IMG/VR virus record: IMGVR_UViG_3300043418_000114
Span: 300,248 to 364,247 of that record
Source: a virus
Length of the DNA: 64,000 bases
Reading direction: 5' to 3' (one strand)
The notes under the pieces are model-generated. The model worked only from the letters and a program-made list of their open reading frames with translations. It did not search any database and had not been told where the DNA came from. Below, one piece after another: positions 10,601 through 26,000 of the stretch (the first letter of the stretch is position 1; each line of letters starts with the position of its first letter). The position numbers were made by a program, and so were the translations under genes.

Positions 10601-11061
10601 AGCCAACGATCAATGATTTGAATCAGGAATATGGTAAGATTCAAGATTACAAAATGTTGTCAGACAGCGTTGTATTAAACTCTGTTGTCTTTAAGCCATT
10701 ATTTGGACCTAAGGCCGCACCAGCATTGCGTTCTACTATCAAGGTTATTAAGAACCATGCGACAAACGCAAGTGATAGTGAGATTCGTAGTGCTGTGTTA
10801 GCAACTATGAACAACTATTTTAGTATCCAGAACTGGAACTTCGGTGATACGTTCTACTTCTCTGAGTTGAGTGCATACATTCATAATCAGATTGGTGAAT
10901 TGGTAAGCTCCGTGGTACTAGTACCAAATGATCCTACAATGCACTTCGGTGACTTGTATGAAATTAAATGCATGCCGTTTGAAATTTTTGTCAATGCGGC
11001 AACAGCGAACGATGTAGTAGTAATTGCAGGTCTTACACCAGCACAATTACAAATAGCATAA
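7687..11061 (+). CDS. 6: Baseplate wedge protein gp6
   Basis: 1,124 aa. The N-terminus carries the gp6 hallmark region (residues about 20-110): DYLRTYYPETFNDYIESSEF, then a segment with DVMAFMGQGLAFRNDLNTRE and NLVSYNPKRN. In T4-type phages gp6 forms the iris ring around the hub that couples baseplate opening to sheath contraction. T4 gp6 is about 660 aa, so this version has large insertions in the C-terminal half. It follows gp25 directly and precedes the giant gene, where gp7 would lie. Confidence 0.85.
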   Translation: MATSSRQSALFGVNDWQALYQTFRQADFRSYDYETIRKSFIDYLRTYYPETFNDYIESSEFIALLDVMAFMGQGLAFRNDLNTRENFIDTAERRDSVVKLANLVSYNPKRNLSGQGYIKVTSIQTTQNISDLNGFNLSNVPILWNDPANPNWQEQFNTIVNATLIDTQRVGRPGNSATILGVKTDEYAMNIPVSSLPIVPFTTSVNGQDMNFELVSVTSVGEDYVYELPPAPSQKFNMLYRNDKLGYGSPNTGFFFYFKQGSLLNYDFILQQQISNQVVDIDIQGINNTDTWLYQLNANNSPTGLWKQVEDVYADAYLQTESSIKNIFSVTSRFNDQVTYVFGDGVFSQIPVGSFRAYVRSSNGLTYTIDPTEMQGVFVTFNYVSRYGRTETLTIGLELATPVSNAQSRESIANIKQNAPARYYTQNRMVNGEDYNNFPYTLYSSIIKSKAINRSSVGVSKNLDLLDPTGKYSSTNSFASDGAMYLNDDDGVLAFTITNAGDIITFLTDSLAAVLADNRAMQYYIQNYPRYSINSASGDGTVYWNTSTVDANSNSGYFYNTINNDNTPIPVGTYSTHNVKYITKGAMLNFTAPPGYYFDSNNRLVPGIAGPSSLTSIWTTALNVIGDGYNNGVGQFSNGKGPITLNGYIPNGAILNTVIPAFSSSLPNSVVQECITKLELNQSFSLVFDNSLTIAQDRWSIGTYNQSNYFVNFSSKPGTNMYTVTYRSLAYYFGSVKDTRFTFELGKLVYDPFSGKILQDFVNVLQTNTQPTSNYPLATNVQASVLGQTVLSDGYINDFEVEIASIDVNDRTVIMNPDFFTQVTGYVNGSANIGIYTFFELIQDSVTLSNYQLLDSTTINYQFSNSTQIEVVKYEYPVGQVFYAYAENKFYTTVQDPTVQTLDYSLVPQPQYIMKPGRQGLNFQYRHNSNNTTRIDPATTNIIDMYIVTLAYYTAYQNYIQDTTNTIPEPNKPTINDLNQEYGKIQDYKMLSDSVVLNSVVFKPLFGPKAAPALRSTIKVIKNHATNASDSEIRSAVLATMNNYFSIQNWNFGDTFYFSELSAYIHNQIGELVSSVVLVPNDPTMHFGDLYEIKCMPFEIFVNAATANDVVVIAGLTPAQLQIA

Positions 11062-11087
11062 GTACTATATAACAATAGAGACTTGAA

Positions 11088-14000
11088 ATGGCAAACAGAA
11101 TTAGAACACTAAACTTTCTTCCAGAGATTTTTCAAACACCTACTAACGCTCAATTTTTGAGTGCGACATTAGATCAATTAGTCGATCAGCCGAATGTGGC
11201 TAGAATGCAGGGATTTATTGGCAGTAAGTTTGGTTATGGTATCAATGCAAAAGATTATTATGTAACTGAGCCTACAAAGGTTCGTACTGATTATCAATTG
11301 GAACCTGGCGTTGTTTTCACTAAAGCAAATGAAACAACAGCACAAGACTTCATCAGCTATCCAGGCATTGTTGATGCATTGAAACTAGAAGGCGGTGTTA
11401 CTAATAATAACAATCGTCTATTCAATAGTCAATTCTATTCATGGGATTCGTTTACGGACCTAGATAAGATCATTAACTTTAACCAGTACTACTGGTTGCC
11501 AGAAGGTGCACCAAGTGTTAACGTTTCCAACAGTGTAGTGTACAACGCTACAGACTACATTGTTACTAACTTAGCTAACGAGTATCTAATCTCTAGTCCT
11601 GCAAACATTCAGGGCGATATTAACCCTACGCTAACACTCTTGCGCGGCGGCACTTACTCATTCACCGTATCACAACCAAGTCAGTTTTGGATTCAAGGCG
11701 CTCCTGGTGTAACCGGTTTCAGCCCAACACAACCTAACGTACAAACACGTGACGTATTGGGTGTTTCAAACAATGGTGCTACTGCTGGCGTTGTAACGTT
11801 CACAGTGCCACAAAAGGATGCATTTGCAGAATACAATTTCCCATCTGGTGGCAATGTTGGCGTTGTGTCTTCTTTACCATTTGCACAAGTAAATGGCGCA
11901 CGTTTGGCAGATTTGCCTAATGGCATCGATGGTGTAACATCACTAGCAGGCTTGACTGTATTGTTTTATAATACAGGTGTTGTTGATGAAATGGGCTTCA
12001 CTAGCAAGTTCTACGACACCACATTGTATGATGAAAATGGTGGCGTAACTTATGTTGAGCCAGGCACAAGTGCCGACTTTAATAACTACGAAGGTGGATA
12101 TTACTCTCCTGTCAACTCTAACTTCTACACAATTAGTTACGTAGGCGATCCATCAGATCCTATCTTGTACCTAACACCTACAAGTCCTATTCCTACCAAT
12201 CAATCTATCACAGCTACATTCGGTACTGAGTGGATTGGTCGACAGTTCTTTAAGAATGTCAATGGCGACATTCAAATTATTCCATACAACAGCGCAATTC
12301 TAGATACATTGTACTATCAAGATGGTTCGAATCCCGATAAAGTCGGCGCAATGCGAATCATTGATAGCAACTACACAAACAAGTTAAATGTAACTACAGA
12401 CATTCTTGGCCACAAACAATACACTGCGACAAATGGTGTGGTGTTTACTAACGGATTGAAAGTAACATTTAGCGGAGACATTTTCCCAACATCATACAAG
12501 TCTGGCGAATACTATGTTCAAGGCGTTGGTACTGCGATTGAATTGATTGCAACCACAGACTTAGTAAGTCCTGGTCTGTTCAGTGAAGGCACATATATTC
12601 CATACGATATTGTGCCGTATGATACTACCAACTACGATAGTACACTTTACATTCCAGTAACTCAAGATTATATCACAATCGCACGTGATGCTATCAATAA
12701 GAATGCTTGGTCACGTAGTAATCGTTGGTTCCATATTGACGTTATTAACGCATCTGCAACTTACAACAACAATCCTAGTATTGTAACTCAGTACGCTACT
12801 CCAGAAAACAAAGCAAAGCGTCCTATTATTGAGTTTTATCCTAATCTACGCTTGTTCAATTCAGGCGTGTATGGCAAAGCTCCTGTTGACTTCATTGATT
12901 TCAGAACCGATGATGCATTTGAGACAGTAGAAGGCGCAACTAACTATTATCCAGACGTTGCAGGTTGGACAACTAACACTGCATCATTGGTTGGAATTAC
13001 TGCACAACAAACAACCACTGTTGTGGTAAGTTCCAGTGATATATCTGGTCAATTCACAGTCGGTCAATACGTTGCTGATAGTCTAGGCATTTTGCCAGAA
13101 GACGCATTTATCAGTGATATCGAAGTAGTTTCTGGTGTTACCACTATTACCATCACATGGACTAGTGCCGCATTGACATTCTCCACTACGGATATGTCTT
13201 TAGTATCTGCCGACACAACTCTAAGCAATTATGGTTTGTTCCCAGGCGCACGTATTGTATTCGCTAGTGATAAAAACTTGTTCACCAGAAACAAAATTTA
13301 CGTTGCAGAATTCTCTATATTGTCACCTGGTGCAACACCGGTAATCACATTGACAGAGGCCGCTGATGGCGAAGTATTGGTTGACGATCAAACTGCTGTT
13401 TATCGTGGTTATAATTACCAAGGTAAAGATTTCTATTTTGATGGCGATGCATGGATTCAAGGTCAACAAAAAACAACTGTCAATCAACCTCCACGATTTG
13501 ACGTATTCGATACTAACGGCATTAGCTTCGGCGACATCGTTTCATACTTAGGTACCAGCTTTACCGGTACCACATTGTTCCAATACGGCATCGGTTCAGG
13601 CACCAACGACAGTGTTCTTGGTTTCCCAATTCGCTATTCTAACATCGACAACGTTGGTGACATTTCTTTCGATGTGTCATTCAACAACGATACTTTCACA
13701 TACGTAGAGGGCATCAAGCCAATCACATTGGCAGTAAATACCGGATACGTTTACAACTATACCACACGTACTGATTATGTACGTCAATTGGGATGGCAAA
13801 CTGCCGAAGCACCAAGTGAACAATATCAACTATTCTCATTTGATTATGTTGCCGGCACAGATCCAAGTTTTATCTGTGATATTCCAGCGAACTTAACAAC
13901 CGAATGGCCAGTTGTACAAGTATACATTAACAACGTCATTCAATCACGTACTTCATATACATACGCATCCACTGGTATCAATACGTTAGTTGCGCTATCA

Positions 14001-17000
14001 TCTGCACCAACAATTGACACTGTTGTTCAAATCTTGATCTTGAGTACAGAAGTAAGCCCAACAGCATACTACACTATTCCTGTTAACTTGAACAACAACC
14101 CATTGAATGAAAATCTAACTACAGTTAGTGTTGGTGACATTCGTGGTCAATATCAAAGTATTTTCTACAACAACCCAAATACAACTGGTACAGTGTTCGG
14201 TTCCAACAACTATCGTGACTTGGGCAACCTAGTACCATGGGGCAACAGAATCATTCAAAACAGTGCTAGCTTGGTATTACCAGGCACGTTCTTACGTAAG
14301 CAAGATCACAACTTGTTCAATTCATTGCAATACAACAGCAATGAGTATATCAAGTTTAAGACATTGTTAGTGGATACTGTAAACAACACAGATTATAATA
14401 TCTACATGACTCCTGCTACGATGCTAGATGATGCATTGGATCAAATGTCAGCTACCAAGATTGAAAGTGCTCCTTTCTTCTGGTCAGACATGATTCCAAG
14501 CAAAGCACCGTACATTACCAATACATACTCTTTTGCTAACTCATTGGACGTTTCTATCTATCCATTGAGTCATGTTTACAACTTTGAAACAGCAAACTAC
14601 AACGGCGTTTTAGTATACCTAACACGCAATGGTACCACAATTCAGTTGATCAAGGGCGTTGACTATACAGTTAGTGTAGATGCTCCATCATTGACAGTAA
14701 CTTATGGATTGTTGCCAAACGACCAGATCACTATCAACGAATACAATCAAACATATGGCTCATACGTGCCAAATACTCCAACTAAGTTGGGATTGTATCC
14801 AGCGACTGTGCCAAATGTCTTCTTAGACACCGGTTATCAAAAGCCAACTTACTTCATCGTTGGTCATGACGGTTCTTTCAACAAACTATATGGGTCATAT
14901 GATCCAGAAACTGGCAAGTTGCAAGACTTCCGCGATCAAGTATTGTTCGAATATGAAACACGTGTGTACAACAACTTAAAGTTGTCAAACGCTATTCCAG
15001 TTCAAGCATATGAAGTATTGCCTGGTTTCTTCCGCAACACTGACTATTCATATGACGAAGTTCTACAGATTTATTCTGAGAGTTTCCTAAATTGGGTAGG
15101 TCAAAACAGAATTGATTACAAGACTCAGTATTTCACTAATGGAAATCAATTCACTTACAACTATCGTGATAGCGGTAACAAACTAAATGGTGCGCCTATT
15201 GAGCAAGGCTACTGGAGAGGCGTGTATCAATACTTCTATGATACAAGCATTCCAGATATTGCTCCATGGGAAATGCTAGGCTATCGCAACATGCCTACAT
15301 GGTGGACAGATCGCTACGGCCCTGCACCATACACAAGTGATAACTTGGTTCTATGGACTGACCTACAAAACGGCTACGACTATAACGATGGCAATTCATT
15401 CACTACAACCACATATGCTCGTCCAGGACTATTAAACATTATTCCTGTTGACAGTGCAGGTAATCTAGTAAGCCCGTTCGTTTCTATTGTTGGCAACTAT
15501 GACAATAATCTATTCAAAGCAGATTGGCAAGTTGGTGACGTTGGTCCTGCTGAATTCTCATATCGTCGTAGTAGCTCATGGCCATTTGACTTGATGCGTA
15601 TATTGGCTCTAACTAAGCCAGCAGAATTCTTCAACTTGGCAGTTGACTTGGACAATTACAAATACAACGTTGAATTCAACCAATATTTGGTTAATGATCG
15701 TAGTCACTTGAATATTTCCAACATCGAAGTATATGGTAACGGTACTGCAAAAACATCTTACCTAAACTGGATCGTTGACTATGAAAAACAAGTTGGTATC
15801 GATGCAACCACTCAAATCAGCAACCTGTTCCAACAACTGGACGTTCGTCTAGTATATCGTTTGGCTGGGTTCTCTGACAAAGCGATGTTGAAATTCTATG
15901 TTGAGAAATCATCAGCTAACAGCAATAACAGTTCATTGTTGATTCCTGACGAAAGCTATCAAGTTCTATTGTACGATAACCAACCATTTGAACAGTTGGT
16001 ATACAGTGGATTGATCGTTCAAGTTTCTCAATATGGTTTCAAGGTGTTTGGTAACAGCCAGACAAATGCATATTTCACAACATATGCGCCAAAGAACAAC
16101 GGTAACACATCAACGATTACGATTGAAAAGTCTACTGTAAAGTTGGCCAACGACTACACAAATATCGAAGTAAAAGTACCATATGGCATCGAACTACATT
16201 CTGTTCAAGAAGTTTCACAGTTTATTGCTAGTTATGGTGCATATCTAGTTGACAAAGGATTGGTCTTAGATCAGTCTGAGAATGGTCTGACCCTAAACTG
16301 GGAACAGATGGTAGCTGAATTTATGTACTGGTCACAAATGGGATGGGAAGTTGGTTCTATTGTTACCCTAAACCCAGCGGCAACATTCTTGTCTATCAAC
16401 AAAGATAGCAATGTTGTACAGCCATTGACAATTCAAAAACAAAACTTTGTGTTGAATCAAAACTTGTATCCAATTCAAATGAGCAACCTTTCAGTTGTTC
16501 GTGATGGTACATTGTTTACAGTACAGCCAATGAATCAAGGCGATACATTAGCATACGGTCAATTCAACATCAGTAACTTTGAACATGGTATTGTTTTCGA
16601 TAATACAACATTATTCAACGATACAATTTACAATCTAGTTACAGGTCTACGTCAGAATCGTATTTCAGTTCGTGGTTCTAAGACAGCCGATTGGAACGGT
16701 ACAATTGACGCACAAGGCTTCATTTTAAATCAAGACAACGTTATTGATTGGGACCCAACCTTCAAGTATACTACTGGATCAATTGTAAAGTACAAAAACA
16801 AATACTGGACTGCATTGACTATTATTCAGCCTAGTGTTAAATTTGACGAAACACAGTGGAAACAAACCAATTATGATGAAATTCAAAAAGGCTTGTTACC
16901 TAATCCAAGCGCACGTAGCTATGAATCTACATTGTATTATGATATCAACCGTGCTAACCTAGAAACAGATGCAGACTTGCTAAGTTTCAGCTTAATTGGA

Positions 17001-20000
17001 TATCGTCCACGTGACTATCTAGCACTTGCTGACTTAACAGATATCACTCAAGTCAACGTATACAAGAATCTAATCAGAAACAAGGGTACGCTAAATGCCG
17101 CTAGTGCATTCAAGGGTGCAAACTTGCCACAGGGTGGCATTGATTATGATATCTATGAAAACTGGGCGATCAAGGCTGGCGAATTCGGCGGCACTTTAAA
17201 TGACAACTTCATTCAGTTCAGATTAAATGAATCTGAGTTGACTGGTAACCCAACAACAGTTGGCTTAACTAATGGTCTTGTCAGTAACGATGTTGAGCAG
17301 GAAGTTCCTCTATACTCATTGTTCAACTATGGCATGCCAATCACCGATGTGAACGTATTGCCTACTGTACCTACAGAAGACCCTTCATTATTGTACCCAA
17401 CTGCTGGCTACGTAAACTTCAATGACGTTAAGTTGGCAAGTTACTACTATTCTGGATTGACAGCGGCAGTAAATGGCAACGGGACACCTGTGCCAATCGA
17501 TCAATTGTACGTTCGTGATTATCTATGGTTGGCTGATTACCTAGCCGACTGGCAAGTATACACTCCATTGTCTCTAGGTTCAATTGTCGAAGCTAAAAAC
17601 AACTTGAACGGGACTGTCACTATTACGTTCAGCGCACCACATAATTTGACGAAGTATCAGTTATTTGGTATCGTAAACTTTGATCCACAAGTTAATGGAT
17701 ATTATCTAGTTACTGCGACAGTAAATCCATACAAAGTAATCATCAATGCTAACTTAAATCCATCAATCACTACGATTACTGGTCAAGGTGTTGGCTTCAT
17801 GATGCAAAATCAACGCACTGACAAGCCAAGTGACATTGGTACTTTGCCACTACTAAACAACGAGTTTACTAAAAACAAAGTTTGGGTAGATACAAATACA
17901 GATGGTGGCTGGGCAGTATATCGCAAGAGTTTGAATTATCAATATAGCGATGCCGTCACAAAACAAGGCTCAATCACATTTGGTGATGCAGTTGCACACA
18001 CTAATAATGTTGGGTACTTGGTAGGTGATGCTGGATTGGGTGAATTGTACCGCTACACATACAATGCTCTATTGAAAGAATATTTGTTGACCGGTACCAT
18101 TACCAATGGTGCATCATTCGGTTCGACCATCGCATATTCAGGAGATACGTTTGTTGTGTCAGAACCAACAAGTGGCACACCTAAAGTATATGTTTACGAT
18201 CTTGTTCAAAACAATGACGTTGACGAACTACAATTGACCCAGACGATTTCTGCACCAAGCGGATGTGCTAACTGGGGTTCAAGTGTTGCGATTTCTGGCG
18301 ACAAGAACTGGATGTACATCAGTGATCTAACACACAATCCAGGTCGTGTTTACGTGTATCGTAAATCACAGTTAACTGGATTATATGTACAAGTTACTTA
18401 CTTGACAGATTCTAGCTTGACAAGCTACATGGCTGGCTTCGGCACATCCATTTCAACTGATTATTATGGTGATACAATCGTAGTAGGTGCGCCTAACTAT
18501 AGATTCAATACTGACCATCTAAACTGGGGTCAATCATACATTTACAATCGCTTGTATCAAAACATCGAGGCACAGTACACCAATAACTTTGGTGCACCAC
18601 AGGCTCTTAGCGTAAACATTCAACTTAATAGCTGGACTGTATCTACAAATGGTACTGCAACAGGAAGCTCTGGTATCACAGTAGATAGCTCTAGTGGCAT
18701 GGCAGTTGATATGCCAGTGACATTCAGTGGCTCAATATTGTCAAGTGGTGCAATCAGCGCAAACGTTGTGTACTACATCAAGTCTATTCCAGATGGCACT
18801 CATATTAAGATTTCTCGCACTCGTGGCGGCCCAGAAATTGCATTGAATGCTAGCTCTGGCTCAATGACAGTAACAGCACAATCTACTCCAATTTTTGTTG
18901 CAGTTAATGGCTCGGTGTTGACTGACAGCCAATACTTCATGATCGGATCTACACTATACGTTATCGCAGTCTTGAAAGCAGGCGATATCGTCAATGTAAG
19001 TTCAGGTGAATTTGTACTATCACAAACCTTGAACAACGATCAAGATCCAAGTACTGGCGTCGAGTATGGCTATAGCACTGCTACCAACACTTATGCAAGT
19101 GAAATTTTAATTGGTGCACCGTTTGAATTGAACAACAGTGTAGAAGGTGCAGTACATCGCTACACAAACGGCGGCGAAAAGTATGGCATGCTTGTTGCGA
19201 CACAAACAGCTAGCGTGTTGTCTGCTAGAACTATTCTATTGAATGGTTACGCAGTTGTTATTCCAAGTGGATATGTCAACGATGCGGCCACAGCAATCAA
19301 CAGTGCCAACCTAACAAATATCTCTGCATCAGTAGTTAACAACTTATTGGTAATTCAATTAGTTAACAACGACCTTGCTACTCCAAACAACAAACTAACA
19401 TTTGTTGCAACAGATGCCGCCGCCTATGGCGATTTGGGAATTGTTCCATATACTGAAACTCAGTTGATTACTAACCCACACGCTGGTCCAGTAAGTCAAT
19501 TCGGTAATGCAATCAAGTTCAATGAATCTAATTCAATTGTTATTAGCGCACCAACAGCAACTCGCTACAGTGCTACTACGTTTGATTTCACAGACGATGA
19601 ATCAGACAATGACACCGTATTTGATAACAACACCACACAGTGGATTGATACATTTGCTAATGCTGGCGCAGTATACATGTTTGATTATCTATCAAACTTC
19701 AACGAGACATTGACTAACGTTGGACAATTTGTATATGCACAAAGCATCAACAGCGAAAAGTTAGTATATGGCGCACAGCCAATGTACGGCACAAGTCTTG
19801 ATTTCAATCAAGGTGTTGTTGTAGTTGGTACACCAGGATTCATGTCAGGCGTGATCGATGGTGATGTGACAGTGTATGTCAACCCAACTGGCGACCAAGA
19901 CTGGTCAGTATACAGACAGTCAAGTTCAATCGTTGATATTGAAAGAATTCAAAACATTCAATTGTTTAGTGCTGAAACTAACAACACATTGGACAACTTA

Positions 20001-23000
20001 GATTACATGGATCCGCTACAAGGCAAATTGCTAGGCGCTATTCGTGAAAACATTGACGTAGTGTCCAATATTGATCCTGCATTCTATACAACTGGTAGCA
20101 ACACTGGTGGTCTAACATGGGGAGCAGATAAAGTTGGACAATTATGGTTCAACACTTCTACTGTTCGTTTTGTTAACTATCACCAAGATGATTTAAACTA
20201 CAACGCCAAGTACTGGGGTTCTATTTTCCCAGGAAGTGATGTAGCAGTTTACTCATGGATTTCAAGTAACGTTGTTCCTAGCGCATATACAGGCCCAGGA
20301 ACACCATTCGATGTTGGTTCATACACAACACAGTATGTAATCAATGCTGAAGGTACATTGACACCAGTTTATTTCTTCTGGGCGCGTAACACAAATATCG
20401 TGTTCACTAAGCAAGGTAATACTCTAGCGGATTCTACACTAGAGCAATACATTTCTAGCCCAATCAACACTGGCATCAGCTATCTAGCTCCATTGTTGCC
20501 AAATGTATTTGCATTGTACAACATTCAAGAATTCTTGAATGCAACTGATACTGTATTGAACGTAGGTTTCTCTACTGGCAACAACAATGATGTTGGACAC
20601 AATCTATACAACTTGATTCGTGCTAACTATGCAGATGATTTCTTGCCTGGATTGCCAAGTGTAAAAACTGGTAAAGAACCTCACTCATTGTATGCTAGAT
20701 TACTAGACAGCTTGAGTGGTACAAACTTGACTGGTGCGATTGTTCCTGATCCATACTTGCCTAAAGCAGTTCAGTATGGCGTGTTGGCTCGTCCAAATCA
20801 AAGTTTCTTTATCAATCGCTTCGGTGCACTGCAAAACTACATTCAGTATATCAACAGCGTATTGTTACAATATCCATTCGTTGAGACAACTAACTCTACT
20901 TTCTTGTTTAAGTTAGGAGATATCAATCCATCAACTGGATTACCATTCTTTGATACTTCTGCATATGTCAATACTGTTAACTGGTGGGCTCCTGGTTATA
21001 ATGATAACACAAAGTCATCAGTTCAAGTTTCAATCTATGCCGATCTTGCAACATTAACAGTTCCATCAGGAACTATTGCAACAGTAGCAATGAACGGTAC
21101 CGGCTCAGCCGAAACATACATCCTAGATGCATCAGGCACATGGACTAGAATTGGTCTAGCTAACGGCACGATCCAAATCTCAGATGCAATTTGGAACTAT
21201 CCAAGTGCAAGTATTGGCTTCGGCGATAACTTCTTTGATACTACTCCATTCGACACTTATCCAAGTGAAGAAACACGCTACATTGTACGTGCAATCAACG
21301 AAGAAATCCCTACTGACTTATTAATTGTCAGAAACAAAGCATTGATCTTGTTGTTCGAATACATCCAAAGCGAAACTGGTGAGTCTCAGAACTATCTACC
21401 ATGGTTGAATAAGACCTCATTCATTGACGTATCTCATACAATTCGTGAATTGTTGCCTTATCGTGTATTCCAAAGCGATAACCAAGACTTCTTATCAGGC
21501 TATATCAATGAAGTCAAGCCTTATCACGTAGTGATCAAGGAATTCTTGTTCAAGTATACAGGCACTGACGTATTCGAAGGCGATATCACAGACTTTGACT
21601 TGCCAGCACAATACAACACTGCAAGTCAACAATTCATCAGCCCTGAGTTGGTATATTCCAACCCAAGTACTGATAGTCAGTATCTACCATCAGATCCTAT
21701 TTGGCAAACTGCACCGTACAGTCAGTGGTTCGCAAATCATGGCTTGAGTATTACTGGTCAACCTGATTTCTTGATGACCACTTTGGCAAGCTATGTAAGT
21801 TTGAATTCATCTACCCTAGTTGTTGCCAACGCATATGGTTTGCCAGTAACAGGTGTGATTCAAATTGACGATGAGCAAATTGCGTACTCATCACTAAACA
21901 GAGATAACAATACTCTGGCAGGTTTAACACGCGGCTATAACGGCACTGCAACTACAACACACATTCCTGGTGCAAACATCTTCATGGACTTGCCTCCTGT
22001 CGTTGTTCTAAACACAGGTCGTGGATATATCGAACCTCCAAAGGTTACTGCATACATTGATACTACTGTTTATCCAGAGCCAACCGTTGCGGCGATTCTA
22101 GAGCCAATCATGGATTTGGACAAAGTTATCGGCGTTAATGTTATCAACGCGGGTCAAGGTTATGCTGTATTGCCTCAGATCATCATCGAACCATCAGTGA
22201 TTGTGCCGTTCAACAGCACACAAGTGAGTGTAATTACCGATACAATTGAATTGTACTCTCCACTACTACAAACTGGCGACTTGGTTCGCTACGCAGTTAC
22301 CGAGGGTTCCGAAGCAATCGGCGGTCTTGTCGATGGTCAACAATACTATGTGAACGTTTTAGAAATTGTTCCAGTAGTAACAGTTGCACTATTCAACAAC
22401 TATGCAGACGCAATCAATAACAACAGCAGAATAGCACTACAAAGCACTGGCGCTGGTATGCAGTCATTGAGCGTTGTAGCCACCGCAAGTTGTATCACAT
22501 CAGCTAGCCCAGTTCGTGAAACTCAAATTGCAATGCGTTTTGATAGAACTAGCTACAACTCACAAGTTGTTGATTGGTTACCTGGTAGCTACTATGGTAG
22601 CTTCTATGCAGGTGATTATTACAACGGAGACAGTGTTGCAAGTTCATCTATCCAACTACAAAGCACTGAGCCACCAATTGATAGCATTCTAGCTAGTGCA
22701 AACGGCGCCGCATTTGAAATTCTTGCAGTTGATAACGTACAAGAAACTACATGGTCAGGCAGAACACGTGACTTGGTATCTACTACAAGTACTGGTAATG
22801 TCATTGCAATCGTTCCTAGCTCAGGTGGTGCACCTGCAAGTGGCACAATCACTGCTACCACTGGCTTCTACATTGGTATGCCAGTTAAATTTGAAGGTGC
22901 AGTCGCTGGAACTGGCTTGAACTTTGATCAAGTTTACTATGTAAAAACTATAGTGTCTACAGGCTTCACCGTATCTGATACCATCAGCAACGGTGTGCCA

Positions 23001-26000
23001 GGCACAGTTGTTACATTGAACAATCAGACTATTAGCTCTGCCGGAGCCACTTGCTTGATCGGTGAAGTAACCAACCGTGCATTGTTGACAATTGATTATT
23101 CTGGCATCAGAAAAATCACAAACACAACAGCAACTACAAACACAGTAACTGTTCCGTTGAATATTGCCGGCAAAGGTGGCACTAGTGGATTCTACACTGG
23201 ATTGCCAATCTTCTTTGTTGGAGAAAATCCAATCGGCGGCATCGTGTCTAACAACACGTACTATGTAACTACAGTAATCGACGATCAGACATTCACAATG
23301 TCTACAACAGCGACACCAACAATGTTGAATGTCACTGCAACAGTTGGCGCAACTGATAGAGTTATCGTAGAAAGCACATTGGAGCTACACGTAAATGATC
23401 CAGTTATTTTCACTGGAACAACGTTCGGTGACATCGTCGCTGGCACTCAGTACTATGTTGCGACCATCGTAAATGGAACAGCAATTACATTATCACAGAC
23501 AGTCAATGGCGGCACATTTAACCTAACAGATGGCTCTGGTTCATGCACATTGACAATTCAAGTAAATGTCACTCAATTGACAACTGATTCTGGTTCAATG
23601 ACGATGAACATTAACTTGCCTGTCAGTCCAGGTCAAGTCAATGGACAACAATTTACATTGTACAAGACTTCTGGTAGCTATCCAACAATCAGCGGCACAA
23701 ACGGTGACTTGTTGACTAGAACAATTACTAGTGCGTTGGCTACCGTAAATCGTGTTTGTTTGGATAATTATACTGGTGGCATCACAAACATCTACGCTGG
23801 AATGCAATTCAATGTTAGTGATAACATTGGTGGATTGACAACTGGTACAAACTACACAGTTACTGGCGAAGGCACTACTTCTATCGTAGTAACCAATACA
23901 AGTTCATCTGGTAACAAACTAACATGTACAAACACGAACGTGTTATATGTTGACATGCCAATTGTCTTCACTGGAACTAGCTTAGGCGGCATTTCATTGA
24001 ACACCTATTATTATGTTCAGGATATCACTAGCTCTACGCAGTTCACTATCGCCACCTCACCTGGTGGTTCCGCAATAACAGTGACTCAAGACAACGGTAC
24101 TATGAATGGCATCGGTGATCAATATATTACAGTTTCAAATTCATTATCTAATGAAACAAAGACTGTGACATTGACACAATACATCAACCCAGCTAACGAT
24201 CCAGTATTCACGATCAGTTACATGTTGGGAGGATATTTTGCAGAGATTACAGATGCGGGTGAGGGATTTGCAATCAACAACACTATCTTCGTTCCTGGCT
24301 CTGATATCGGCGGCGTAGATGGCGTCAATGATTTGACAATGACAGTTGCTAGTGTAACATCGTCTGGCGCAATTACGAATGTAATTTGCACAGGTACTCC
24401 AGCAGGTGCAGTAAATCAATACTACTTTAAGGTTGTTGATGCGGATCAGGTAGAAGTATGTAGTGACCCATTGCTACGAGTTCCTGTATCAGGTATCAAT
24501 TTCCCTTATGTTGGCGTAACAACTACACCTTCCCTAATCCAAGGCGATTACGCATTGTTACCAGAACCATTCTACTTCAACAGTAGCATTGTCAAGTACA
24601 ATAACCGTGTTTACGAATGTATCGTAAGTAACAATGATTCAACTTTCGTTATCGGCAAGTGGAAACTTCTACAATCTGATTCACGCAGATTGAATGCACT
24701 AGATAGAATCATTGGATACTATCAGCCAACTATCAACATGCCTGGGCGTGACTTGACACAGTTGGTAGCTGGCATCACATATCCTAACAGCACCTACAAA
24801 GGTAACGCATTCGATCCAAATCAAGAATTTGCATTGGATACTATCCTTCAAGATCAGCCATTCTATCCAAATGACATTACTATGTCAGGTATTGTATGGA
24901 ACGGTTTAACATATGTTGTTAGCTCAGATGCAACCAACTACTCTGCGGCACTAATGAGTGCTACAAGTGCAGATTGGGCAATCAACAAGCTATCTAACAT
25001 TCCGTTGAACACAACTGACTTGATCTATGCTGGTGGCAAGTATGTTATGACTACCAATAATACTGCAACACCAGTATTGACAAGTACTGATGGAGTTGTT
25101 TGGTCAGCAAGTACACATTATACTAACACCGTGCCTGGCACAGTCATGCTATCAAGTGTTGCATATAACAATGGCGTATACGTTGCAGTTGGCGATGTAG
25201 CAGTAACATCAACTGATTTGATAACATGGGAGCAAACATATAACTTCACTAATGGGTTAACCAATATGCTAAGTGGTGTAACATACATGTACACTGCTGG
25301 CTTCACTGGCTTCATTGCAGTAGGTACAGGTCAACAAGTTGTTAATAGCAACACTGTTGCAGTAACTGTTGTTAGAACTAGTGTAGATGGTTACGACTGG
25401 AGAGAAGTCACATTCCCAGGCGTTGCAACGGGATTAAATTCTATTGCATCCAATAACCAAATCGCGGTCGCTGTCGGCAACAATAACGTAATTTACACGA
25501 CATTCAATACAAATCAATGGTTCGTGCAAACTACAGTTGGCACAGACAACTTGAACTATGTAACCTACATTAACAATTTGTTTGTTGCAGTAGGCGACAA
25601 TGGTGTTGTTAAATCATCTCCTGATGGCGTAACATGGACTGACTATTCAACTGGAACAACAAGCAATCTATCAAGTGTCACTTACAGCGTTGACAGAAGC
25701 GAGTATGTGGTAGTTGGTGATAACAATACAATTCTACTAAGTCCAGATTTGACAACATGGACGAATAATCCAGTGTTCAACGTTGCACCAACTGTGTATG
25801 ACGTACAAGGTGACCCATTCGTTTCTGGCTACGGTCCTGAAGAAATGGTACCAGGCGTTGTTACAGACACATTGATGATGACAATTACTACTCGTCCTGG
25901 CACAAACTGGGAGGCAGAAGAATATGCCCACGTTGGTTATAACGTAGTATCTATGCAATTGTCTCCAACATCAGGAACACAAACTAGATATAGTTTTGCA